Source: Liolophura sinensis
Lineage: Eukaryota; Mollusca; Polyplacophora; Chitonida; Chitonidae
Assembly: GCF_032854445.1 (NCBI RefSeq)
Contig: NC_088300.1
Location: forward strand, 78,965,084-79,029,083
Direction: 5' to 3'
DNA: 64,000 bases
Below, in pieces: positions 36,939 through 48,799 of the stretch. The notes under the pieces are model-generated. The model did no database searches, was not told the DNA's origin, and saw nothing but the letters and a program-made list of their open reading frames with translations. The translations under genes and the position numbers were made by a program. Numbering within the stretch: position 1 is the stretch's first letter; every line of letters starts with the position of its first letter.

Positions 36939-39900
36939 ATGACGGGTTCAACAACCGAAGATGGGTTGTTAAATCAAGTGAACGGAAACTTCATCTGCGG
37001 TGTCGTGGAAGGTATGTTGAGGGCAAAGGTGGAAACTTTTAGATAGGAACAGGCTGAATAATGACTGCAGAGATAAGATTTTGCTTACGAGGTATTAATT
37101 GGTGTAGAACGCCATGGCTATTTTTATTGGGCTCCCTAGTTATAACCGTAAATTGACCATAGGTTACCCAGAGGTCAAGATTTCGGATGTGCGGCCATTT
37201 TGTAATGACTTCAATCCGGGCATTTTCGTAGACTGCTATCACTAGCTGTCTCAGCCTCGGGCCTCTGTGTGTTTGTGCACTCGCATAAAATGATATATAA
37301 ATGCTTCAAACGTCAAACCTTTAATATTCCGAATTTATGAAATTGAAATCTTGATTCTCCATCGTTTTGTCAATGTATGGAATGTTAATAAGTCGATGTA
37401 GCGGTTCTGCTGTTTGTGTGCAGAGCTTTTTATTGGGTCAACATCTTAAATGATGGAAATGTCCCCAGATCGATTTATTGATTGTGATTATCATGCCTTC
37501 ATTATGACGTAAACCTTCCGTGCTAGATATTGTGCATTTGTAACCTCTTCCTAGCTGCGGAATGTAACTAAATTGAGCAACACAAAGTGTTGAGAGAGTT
37601 AAGGAGAGAAACTGCTTCTTATGTGTCAGATTGAAGGTAAACAGCCACGGCTGTCATTTTTGTCATCGTTTTTTGTTGGGTGAAACTCGTACAGGTTAGT
37701 TGTTATGGGGACCACTCGAGAAGCTTTAATACGCTTGTGAAGATGTGGTAGATGTTGTTTACCATCGATCCGACACATTCAAAGCAGTTTCTCTCCATAA
37801 TTCTCTCAACACTTTGTGTTGCTTGATTTAAGAGTTACATTCTGCAACTACGTCTACCTATATTGGAGTGGTTCATTATAGATGCTGGCTGTAAGTTTCC
37901 TTCATAACTGGTTACTCATGATAAATCCAGTATTCAGACATAGCTCAGCATACCTGCTCGGCCCAGCATACAATACAGACTTTAGCTTGCTGCTCAAGTT
38001 GTTTTGATGTTTGAAAGTCTTCCCACAATGCCTTATTCTGAAATGATCCCAGGTTTTATCATGTGCGACATAGTTGTGCGTACTGCCAACAAAAAACCCC
38101 TTTGAAATGACCTCCATAAAACTTACATCAAGACCAGACTTTTCTAGGGAATTTAAAACTGAAATCGTTTTGCTTAGCACACTGCAGTGTTGATGTCTCA
38201 AAGCTGTGACTAGACAGAAGTAATGTTCACAGCAGCTTAGTGTCACCAGTGTTTTTAGTTCCATATTTTATTTTTTATTTTTCAGGTTTCTATGGAAGGC
38301 CATGGACCACAGAACAACGTAAACTTCTCTTCAAATGGTAATTTTATAAGTTCAGTCTGGTCCTATGTCATTTAACAAATCATCGCTGGGAAGCTAAATA
38401 ATGGCAGGCTGTCCTTAGGGAACTGTTATGCAAGCTGACATAGTTATTTGATACAGTTATTTTGGGATCTCTAGCACTTCTGTGTAGCCCTGTGACATGT
38501 TTGCTTGCAGACAAATCTTTTTTTGTATCGACATGTTTGGGATGATTGCACATCAATGACCAAACTGTCCAATCCAAAACAGTCTGAAATTTGCCAATTT
38601 GAAGAATGGTTTGAGTTATAAGAGTTCAGCAAATGATCCAAGATATGACCTATTTTGGTGTTTTTGTTTATTCCACAAAAGAATCACCTTTTCAGGTTAT
38701 CAAGTACATGTAACTTTTTTTTTTTCCAGGATGAGTGATATGGGTCTGAATACTTACATGTATGCCCCAAAAGATGACTATAAGCACAGAGCATTTTGGA
38801 GAGAACTTTACTCTGTTGAAGAGGCTGGTAGGTTATGTTAATATACATGTATATCTGAGTTGTAAATAACCCTATTTGTTATTATAATGTTATAATATTA
38901 CAATGTGGATTGATAATCAACGTGTACACTAGATGAAACAGTGTTTATCAGTTAAACTTTGTGGTTTCATTCCAGAAAACCTTACTGGACTCATTGAGGC
39001 AGCTGATGAAAACAATGTCACATTTGTGTATGCCATCTCTCCTGGGTTAGATATTTCGTTTTCTAACAGTAAAGATGTCCTTTGTCTGAAGAGGAAACTC
39101 GAGCAGGTATGTCCAAAGCCTTTTGTACCACGGAGCACACCTAGCATATTTACAGACATGTTCTACTTTGACCAAAGAAATGTTTCTACATTAAAGAAAT
39201 GAAATTTTTATATTTTTACCTAATAAACCAATGTTTTTATTTCATTTCAGGTAGCAGCATTTGGGTGTAAAGCATTTGCCTTGCTATTTGATGACATTGA
39301 CCCAGAAATGTCTGAAGCAGACAAGACTACATTCCAGTCCAGTGGTCATGCTCAGGTGTCTGTCACTAATGAGGTGTATCAACATCTAAACCAGCCTAGA
39401 TTCCTTTTTTGTCCAACAGAGTACTGCTCAACGCGTGCTATCCCCTCAGTGAGTAACTCTGAGTATCTGACCACACTGGGCTCAAAACTCCTCCCAGATA
39501 TTGACATCATGTGGACAGGTATGTGAAAAATTCAGAACGAATGCTTTTATATTTTCCAGCCATAATGGATAAACATAAGGCTCATCTGCTGTGCCTTGGC
39601 ATTTGGACCATATTTTGCTGACGCTTTAATACAGTTTTAGCGGTGTCTGGCAAGGGGCTGTGGTTTCTTTTACAAATAAATCTCTTCATATTTGAAACAT
39701 TGTTGACTGTGATCTTAAATGTCAGTCAAATCTGTTTTCCTTTTGATGGATTCTGTTAAAGTATTTCAGGCCAGTCTGGATGAATTATTTTAGTTTAAGA
39801 GAGGATCACTGTTATACATAATTAAACATTAAATTGTAGTGGAAGTCAGTATTATAATATTTCCATTTGTGTATTATTGTAGGCCCCAAAGTCATAAGCA

Positions 39901-42900
39901 AAAAGTTAACTATCCAGTCTCTGGAAGAAGTAGCCAAAGTCTTGCAGAGACCTCCACTCATATGGGATAACATCCATGCTAATGACTATGACCCGAGGAG
40001 ATTGTTTCTTGGTCCGTATGATGGACGATCACCAGAGATTATACCCTACCTCAGAGGAGTTCTAACAAACCCCAACTGTGAATTTGAAGCTAATTACATC
40101 CCATTACACACCCTAGCTCAATGGAGTAAATCCAATGCTGAAGGAGTCAAAAAAGATATTATTGCAGGTTGGTATAAATATGTGGTATTTTCTTTTGGGC
40201 CACCTCTCACCTTGACTTATCAGTCATGTAGTTGGAAAATAACTAGTCCCAGGATTTCCATGTTCTAACTTGTGTTTGTGGTTTGATACTATGATATGTA
40301 GTTTTAAGTTACATACATGTATGGTCGTTGTGGTCAAGATTAGCAGCGAGACTGTTTGTAGAACAGGTTTGATCATCGTGTGGTAAGCTACTGACCATGT
40401 CTACTATTAAACAAGAATTGCCTGATGAAATTGGCCCAGTCAAGAATTTATGTACATGTAAGATATCACAGGTAGTAGGCTATTTATCAGCTTTATTACA
40501 AGGTGTAGACTCTCAACCGTACGTTGATAACTTCATAATTGTAACTATTTATATGGAGTTGACATTTTATTTATGTGACAGTTTCCTGAATCCAGACATC
40601 AATATATCTCGTCATGCATATAGTGATGTATGAACTAGGAAAACATATGTTAATTAGTAATTTTTTCCAGATGTACAGCTCTGGCATTGTTTCAGTGTAT
40701 TCTTGTATACACGAAGAAAAACAGTTCTAGACCTTATTACGGACATGGGCATCCAGTACAGGTTTCTTGAAGCGTACTTAGGGTTACCTAGCCCTTAGCC
40801 TAGTAACCTTTATATCTCTACAACATATGTTGTCTTGGTAGTTAACGGCTTACTCAGCTAAGGGCACTTCGTAAAAGCCAGATTTTTGCAATGCAAAATC
40901 AATGTATTCTTTTGTCATCACTGATTTGTTACTGTTCAATTCAGTGTTGTAATTTATCTTGCAGAAAATCGACTCAGTCCAGTGACAGCAGACATTCGAC
41001 TTGAGACAGAGCAGGACTTTGAATCAGACGAAGACATCCCTTCACGGTTTGACATCCGATATCAACCACACAAGGCTTTAAAATGTGCATTGTCCGAATG
41101 GATGGGTGAATTTTCTGCTAATAGACATCCACAGACTGTAGGTTGTGTCAAACCAGGTGTGGCATTACCTTTACCAACAGTGAACACCTGTATGTCTGTG
41201 ACAGTTCCCACCACAACAATAGCACAAGAAGGATTGCCTCCAGCTGCTCTGCCTTTAGCAAATGGCATCAACAATATGAACCAGCTTCAAGCATTGTCAG
41301 AAATTAACACCTATGTGCAACCTACAATGAATCCTGTGAACAGCCTGGTTGATTTGCCAGAGAAAGATCCAAGCATTCAGGCTGAAATTGCTGAGCCTAT
41401 GGATTATGTCCCTGTTCCTCCTGTCTCTGCTCCTATTGACATTATCAAAAACAAACAGGATACAGAAATGCAGGTGGATGGCGAGTCAGAAGCAGAATCT
41501 GTGGCTTCTCTTGACAACATTGTATCCAAAGTTAATTTACAAAGTGATGACCCATTTTGCTATGAAGACCTAGAACTACTGGTGGATCTCTTCTACATGC
41601 CCTTTGAGCATGGCTCTCGGGGTCTCAATATGTTAATGAATCTGAACTGGTTGAAGATGAATGCACACATTATGGCTGAAAACAAAGGCAAATTAACTCC
41701 AGAGGTAAGCCAGGATAATTCTTTTAATGTCATTTTTGTTTAGTGAGAAAAATTTTGGCTTGTCCGTGACAGCATTAATATTTTGGTCAACAATGAAGCT
41801 GTCCAGACTGAAAAGACAAAATACTCTGCAGGCACTGAGAAGCTTGAATCTCAATATAGCTAATCTCAGAAGTTCCTATATCTCGGAGCTAAGTTTGACA
41901 TTTGTTTGTGTTGGCAGGGGTTTTGTGTAACTCTTTTTAAGCAGACCAAATGCGTAGCGTACATTAATTCGATTTCGTTACTTTTGTTGAACTGTACAAG
42001 GTATTTTATAAATAATGTGTAACAGATGCATTGGTAATTGGCAGGTTGAAGAATGGGACAAAAGAGCAGAGGATTTTGATAAATTCGTCCGTAGTGTGGA
42101 CTGCCTGTTGAAGCATCTGTCCTCAGTCTCCAACAAAGCCCTCTTGGCCGACATGTTCCCATACGTCTGGGACATGCTGGGAGTCTTGAGAGCCTGCAAT
42201 GGATATGTCAAATGGCTTGGTAAGTTCATTTACACCCAAGCTTGGAAAGTTTATGGGAAAAAATTTGAGAAAACAAAACTTTGTTCATTCACAACAATGA
42301 AGAAAAATGCCAAGAAGCATGTACATCTATCTTGCAGTGTTGAGAATTTTGTATCATGTTAGTTATGATACATTGACATAAACTACTTTTAAGTTTTCAA
42401 ACCATACATATAAAAGGATAACTGCTCTCAGAAGACCAGCAACAGGACAGATCTTTTTCTTTCCTTGGACATCTTCCCAGAAGAAATGAGATGCAATATC
42501 ACAGGAGGTCTTTTAATTTCTTTTACCTGTATGGAAAGAACTGAGTGAATAAAACCATTGTTTTCTTCCATCACAAAACCTGCCATTCTGAACTGTAATT
42601 GTTGTGAAGAGCATCCATGGAAAGAGGAGAGGATGATGCGGCAATTACGCTGACCACTAACAAGATTTTCCCTTTGTTGTTTACAGGGGAAGGACAGGTG
42701 CCCTACCTGAGCGTGTTCCACATGCAGGGCTGCCTTACATGTACGAGCCAGTTATTCACTTCTAAGTATTGATTAGTATAAAGGTGGAGACAAGAGGCAG
42801 GCGTTGTAAACAGTCGTTGAGAGCTCTGCTTGTTCCAGTCACACTTACAAGCTCCTTATGCTACCCAAAGAGCTGGGTTAGTTGTGGTGTTAACTAATCA

Positions 42901-45900
42901 TGTTTTTAACACAGGTGCAAGATAGCCGTGGCTTGAAGACTGATCACATTTCTGTCTTAGTAGAGGCGCGCGTTAGTTAGCTAGCAAACTGATACACCTG
43001 CAATTTAACTAGACAGTGCCTCAAACACAACTTCATCCCCCCCCCTTCCCCAACAAAACACACAGTTCCTAAATATGTGCGTATGTGTAAATAGTCATGG
43101 TTGCAAATGTTTCATTGACAGTTCCACTCTCCCTCTCCTGTATCTGAGCTTGTGTATCGAATATCCCATGTGGAAGCACTGTCTGGTTTAAAGGTGTATG
43201 TGGTTGCTTTCTTTGTATATTCACCCTTTTTATTGTAAATGGATCATATATTCTTGTGGAATTGTTCATATTATAGCCTTGCTGAAAATCTTGACTTCAT
43301 GAAAATTTGTACTTGGCTTGCATATAAGTAGAAAGATGTTTTGTTATTTATTTTTTTTTAATTTTTTTTTTTTTTTTGTTTGGCCGATGTCTCACTCAAT
43401 GTATCAGAGAACTATTCCACTGGGTATATGGTATATGCTTTGTTTGCTATTGGGTGCTACTCTGTAAAAATGAAATGCAGCTTGTTTGGCAATGACTTAA
43501 GCTTCCATTTGTTAAATATCATTTTACCCTTAATCTGCCTTTCCTGTTCCAGGACTTCATGGCACATATTAAGACGGATATTTATTTCTTACGTCCTACT
43601 TTGGCATTGGTAACTTAATTGTATTTTGGAATATTTTTGTTAAAAGTGAACTCCAAAGTAACAAGTTGCATTTTATAAAGAAATGTGATCAGCATTCTAA
43701 TGGTTAAATGGCTTTTGTTTCAGTAAAAACAAGAAGCATTTGAATGGTTTTCATATTAATGTTCAACCACAATTTACAAAATTTCTCCTAATTCAACTGC
43801 TTCTAAGGCAGCAATGCAAGTGTGACTGGAACAGAATCGCCTGGTGGCAATATTAATTTGAAGCTCTAAAATCAGGTAAGCTTTTGAGTATTGAATATAA
43901 TTAATGTAAAATCTTTTACAAGGTTAAAAGAAAACTTGATTTGAGTTGGGAGACCTGACTAATAAGCATTTACCTTTTCTTTTGCTAACAATGCAGGGAT
44001 GACAAAGAGCTATAAGGAGGCTTTCATCAGTGGAGAACAGGAGCCTTGGATGTTTCGCAGTGGTCTCCAGGGGGAGTTCCAAGTATGTATTACAGAGGAG
44101 GAAGGCTGCTCACTGTCTCACTACCTGCATCACAGCATTGTTCAGCAGCAGACATCACACCCAAAAAACAGTGCTGTGCATGACCTGGTCTTTTATGTTG
44201 TTTGTGACTATACGTGGCAGTTTCTGCTCCTTGGCTCAAGTTTTCTCTAGTTTCAGACTGGGCGCTGCGTTCATGTTAAATGCAGGATTTTGTGAACAAA
44301 ATGGTTTTCAGTTTGGAAGTGGTTATGTACTGCAGTGCATTACGTATCTCCATGCTCATATCAACTCGTTTTTCAAATGAAATTTTATGAACACCTTTTG
44401 ACGACTGGAAATGAGTGACTTCATGAATTCAAAAGGTGTTGCACATGCAAAATCCTGCATTGAATCCTGTTCACTTCATCCGAGATTTTACAGGTGTTGG
44501 CGCGCTAATGATTTTCTCTTTTAAAGCTATCTTTTCAGTCTGCCTAGCACATCATATTGGCAGACGAATGGTGAACTCCTGACCAGCAGAAGGCAGACTG
44601 GAAAGAAAGGCTTCTGTACCATTTTGTTTGCTTCTAACTAAAAAAACTTGAGCCAAGGGTACAGCAACTGATATGACAGCTGAAGTCAATTGCATACTCT
44701 GAGAAATACATTTCTGTAAGATTATGGCAAAAACAAAACTGGGGAAGGCACAATTTCTACAAATTCCTGCAAAATTGATCTGCTGTCATACACAACCTGT
44801 TCTAGCTTCTTGGCTAGATGCGCTTTTGCTATTTCCGCGCGCGTGCGACTCCAGCGGCAGCTTGCAAGCAAACATGAAATCATCATCTGAAATTAACTTA
44901 TACTGTACCTTTCTGCAGCGTATGTTGCTGGTTGATGGAGCGCATGATCTTTTCATGCTCAAGCCCCCAGATGTTGTCTGCTGTAAATCCTACACAATCC
45001 GGCCATACCAAATCAGTGATGAGGTAAGTTCATAGTAGTCGCCAGACAAAATGTCTAAACAGTCAAAATCTAACTTTGCTGTGCAGAGTTGGGATTTCTG
45101 TGTACAAGGCATAACATGTTAAATATTCTTATCCACTTTGACAACTTTTGGCTAAGAAAATCAGATATAAAGTTTTATTGGTTGTGATGTTTCTTCATTA
45201 CATGCAATGTGGATTTCCTCATATGCTGTAATGCAACCTTTATGGAGGTCCTTAAGTCTGTCAATTTTCATAGGATAGGACAAATGAATAGTATAAGCTT
45301 GTAGAATAACCTTGTTTGTCCAATTTCAGCCTGCTGTCTACAGGATATGCCGTTTAACATATGAAGATGCCATTGATAGATCTGAAGTCTTTCCTGGTCT
45401 ACCTAACCTCATTGGAGACAAGTAAGATTTCTATTAAAAGAAACAGGTTTTGGGGAAAAAATGTACCCAAAAGTTTCCTGTACAGCCAATATGCAATTCC
45501 TTATCATTTCGGAAAGCCTTTTAGCTGTGTGTGTGTGTGTGTGTGTGTGTCCTTACCACTCGGCCTCAACACAGGGATTTCAAATGTAATTTATCCTTTG
45601 GCTGGAGTGTATGAACTTCATATGAATAAATTTTCCTTGGGCTCTGCCAGGTTTTCTCCCACCTTAATGCTGCCTGGTGGCACAGAAATAAAAATATTCC
45701 TGTACGATAAAAGTCAAATTAATCATATGCATTTGCCATTTACTTGATTTGGATCTCTTGGTTTACTTTCAGACTTGTAGGTGGCCTGGTTACATTAAGT
45801 CCAGAATATTGCTTTGTTCTTGAGGATGAGGAAGGAGTGTTTGGTTATGGATTAGCTGCTCTAGATTGTAAACAGTTTGCTCAGCGATGTCAAATTGCTT

Positions 45901-48380
45901 GGTCACCTGCCTTATGTGAGAAATACCCCAAACCTGTGAAGGAGACCCTCACTGCTGCTGATGTAAGTGATAAAGTTTTCATTTTAGAGGTCACTGGGCA
46001 TCCACTGGTTAGCTGGGATGCACAAAGTACTGGATTCATTTATGTTATGCTCAAGCATCATCCTGTGCCCAGTAACTGGAAAAACATTGTCAACGTAAAT
46101 ATCAGGGGTGGTATCTCAAAGTGCTGCATATATCAAGCACAGTGATGCGGGGAGAATGTTTTATCGTTGATGCTCTGTGTGCTTATTAATTACCATAAAT
46201 TACAAACTTAGTACTGTGTGTATTGAGCTTTCATGGATCTTGTACAGGAAGCTCTATGGTAGACTGCTACCAGATCTAATTCTTTGGCAAACTCTGCTAG
46301 TTCTGGCAAAGCAACATGGCTTTTTCCTAACTAAGCCAGGTTTTATTTACCCATAAACTAAATTGCCAACTGAATTAAAGATATTTATCATTGTTGACAA
46401 ACATCTGATTCATTGTTGAGGTGCATCAGTTTTATTGTTGAGGTGCATCAGTTTTCTGTGGACTGTTACTATGCATCTGTTTTTAGTTGGATCTTTTAAG
46501 TGATCAGTATTTCTAAATGACATTTTAAAGGCTAACAAATTAAGTGATGAACATAGAGGAGTTATTGTTACTGTAGCCATGAACTTAAGGAAGGCAAGCA
46601 ATAATGCAGTATCAACTTAATGCCATTTCTGCCATTAGAATTGGATGCAGTAATGGTTGACACGAAATAGTCAGCCCTTTACTATTGTCCTTGTTACGGA
46701 TTAAGTTAAGTTTTAGCTCGATTTTAGGAACTAGGGTGAGGTGGGTTTGTGAGTGTGGGCAAAGACTAGTGTCTGTCCAAGTAAGCTGGGTGTTTTTCTT
46801 TTTTTGGTCGCTTGAGTAAGGTTATGTTTGTGTCTGCTTGTGTCAGTTTTCACATCACCTTTATGAAACTTGATGGGATTGATGAACATAATTTGGACAT
46901 TAGCTCATTTTGATTATAATTTAGGGATGTTGGCATTTTTATTTAAATTATCAGTTTTTGGACTTAACCATTTTATCAAAGCCGGTACAATAGTATAATA
47001 AAATAAAAACAACTCCATCAGTCACAGTTCAATAGTCCTCTACTGACATACACATTCACTCAGTACAAGTTACAAATTGTGATAAAGACTTGTGGCCACC
47101 ACACTCAACCAGTTACATATTCCTCAACACATGGCTTCCTAACCTCCACCCACAATCCCCTCAAATCTTTTTCCTATCTGTCCAATCCAAGCACCTAGGG
47201 AATTAACTGCCCTTGCATTACATGGGTTAATAGCTTAATGGAATCCATATATGTATTGATAGTTAACATAGTAGACCAGTGTAAGGTTTTTATGCTTGGG
47301 TCAGCTGTTGCCACAGTTTTTACACCATATTGCTGAAACTTGGTAGGAACGATGGACATGCTTTGAGGAAATAAATACTTTTGAATAAGTAGATATATTT
47401 GTTTTTTTATTCAAATTATCAGGTTTTTGTCTTAGCCATTTTATCTTAGCCAGTACTGTACAGTCTTGTTGGCCAGGGCAAGGGTTTATGCTTGGGTCAG
47501 ATATTCCAACAGTTTTCACATCATTATGAAACTTGTTGGGAATGATGAACAGAATTTGGTGATTTACTGATTTTGAATAATTAGAGATATTTGCACTTTT
47601 GGCTTGCCATTGGGAAGTAAGCTTTTTTGGTTTGGTTCAGCTGTTGTCAAAGTTTTCATGAAATGTTCATGAAACATGTGGTGCTTGATAAATATTCTTT
47701 GAAGATTTTGACATTATACTTGAGTTTTCTGTTTTGATAACGACAACCATGTTTTAGACTTGACGTGTTCACATTCACTTCACATATGTATATGTTGAGT
47801 ACGACGTTAAACCCCAAGCACTCACTCACATATGTATATGTAGTCTCAGAGTAAGGTTTCATGCTTGGGTCAGCTGTGAACAGTTTTCAACATATCTACA
47901 TGAAACTTAGACTGTTACTTGAACTGAAGCTATTAATGGCGAGCTGTCAGATTTCTCTTAACCCTTGTTATAACTTTCCAGCCTATTGACACTTACTCTT
48001 CCCTGGTATTTGAAAACAGGCTTAATTCTTTATTTGTGTATTGTGTACAAGCCCAATAAAATCAATGTTTTTGTTTTCAGGAGGTGATATCTGATTTCCA
48101 CCAGACCCAAGTTCCAGTCCCTTTCAGTATTGCAACTCGATACCCATCCATTGCCCGCATTGATGTCCTGTCTGGGCGATTGGCAGATGAGGCTGTACCA
48201 AAGAGACTGCTGGCCTGTATGATTTCTGCCCTCAAGACAAATGGCTCCATAGGAATCCACGTTGGCCTGAGTTCAGGAGACAAGTGCATGTTTGACCACT
48301 ACAGCAGGCTGGGCTTCTGTCCATTAGGTAACCAGGAAGGCACACCAGAGGGCTCCGTCTTCCTTGGCCGAATTATTTGA
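36939..48380 (+). CDS. OGA: Protein O-GlcNAcase (GH84 glycosidase with C-terminal HAT-like domain), complete
   Basis: Removes O-linked GlcNAc from Ser/Thr of nuclear and cytoplasmic proteins. Exons: 36939-37011, 38286-38337, 38730-38827, 38976-39106, 39251-39518, 39883-40167, 40965-41704, 42045-42219, 43997-44082, 44919-45023, 45330-45421, 45773-45962, 48081-48380; all phases agree, giving 864 residues (human about 916). The GH84 domain spans about 20-310. The catalytic Asp pair is D132-D133 in ALLFDDID, and substrate-site motifs [10 protein letters not shown] and [11 protein letters not shown] follow. Exon 7 encodes a long low-complexity linker, then helical and stalk parts. The C-terminal HAT-like domain starts near SYTIRPYQ and ends SVFLGRII. 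An in-frame ATG nine codons upstream (36912) is an alternative start; 36939 has the better context. No damage is seen. Confidence 0.97.
37551..37850. mobile_element. 300-bp foldback MITE in OGA intron 1
   Basis: Left arm from about 37551 (ctagctgcggaatgtaac, gcaacacaaagtgttgagag) is the inverted match of the right arm ending at about 37850 (ctctcaacactttgtgttgc, gttacattctgcaactacg). Pairing continues inward to about 37650 and 37755, so each arm is about 100 bases. There is no coding capacity. Confidence 0.8.
40765..40885. repeat. Degenerate palindromic repeat in OGA intron 6
   Basis: Reverse complement carries taactaccaagacaacatat, matching taactaccatgacaaccc of the 12915-13160 copies. Outer arms (cccttagcc / ggctaaggg type) are partly complementary. 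Confidence 0.5.
45526..45550 (+). repeat. (GT)n microsatellite
   Basis: About 12 GT dinucleotides in OGA intron 11. Downstream to 45700 is a weak, reverse-oriented trace of the 'ggctctgccaggttttctcc' SINE-like repeat. Confidence 0.9.
46700..47900 (+). repeat. Degenerate tandem repeat of about 185 bp in OGA intron 12
   Basis: Successive units share 'gcttgggtcagctgttgcca', then cagttttcacatca, tatgaaacttgttgggaatg, atgaacataatttg and a T-rich part. Units begin near 46800, 47283, 47480, 47630 and 47850. Sequence identity is low, so the array is old. A SINE tail (gagtacgacgttaaacccca) sits at 47797-47830. Confidence 0.7.
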
Positions 48381-48630
48381 CCCCTTTTCCAAGAGCACAA
48401 GGACATGTGGATGACTAGATGATGCAGAGTTACCTCCGCTTGTCTAGGTCCTTAATTTTCATCCCATACTCGTCTGTGATGTAACTGTTCCATAGTGGAA
48501 CTTGTCTGGTCAGAATCTGGTAATAACTTGTTCCATTGAAATGTTTGAGCATGTGCTAATACTCTTCAGTCATTTGGTGAGCACGTGTACCTACAATCGC
48601 AGTTATTTATTTATTTCTTAAGATTTTGAT

Positions 48631-48636
48631 AATAAA
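48631..48636 (+). terminator. Candidate OGA polyadenylation signal
   Basis: AATAAA 250 bases after the stop codon. A second AATAAA lies at 48793-48798. Either may be used. Confidence 0.5.
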
Positions 48637-48799
48637 TTAAGATGTCTACATATTTTTGGCTAATCTTGAAACACAAGCAGGGGAGGTATGTGTAATCTTT
48701 AAATTTGTAATGACTTTCCATTCACCAGTAAGTGCTAGTGTCATCCATATCATTATGTAAACACCAAGCAGCTGTGCATGCATTGTGTTTAAAATAAAT

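Noticed and set aside
43999-44380. Open frames extending past the OGA exon at 43997-44082
   Set aside because: Only the first 86 bases fit the OGA phase and family; the rest is read-through into the intron.
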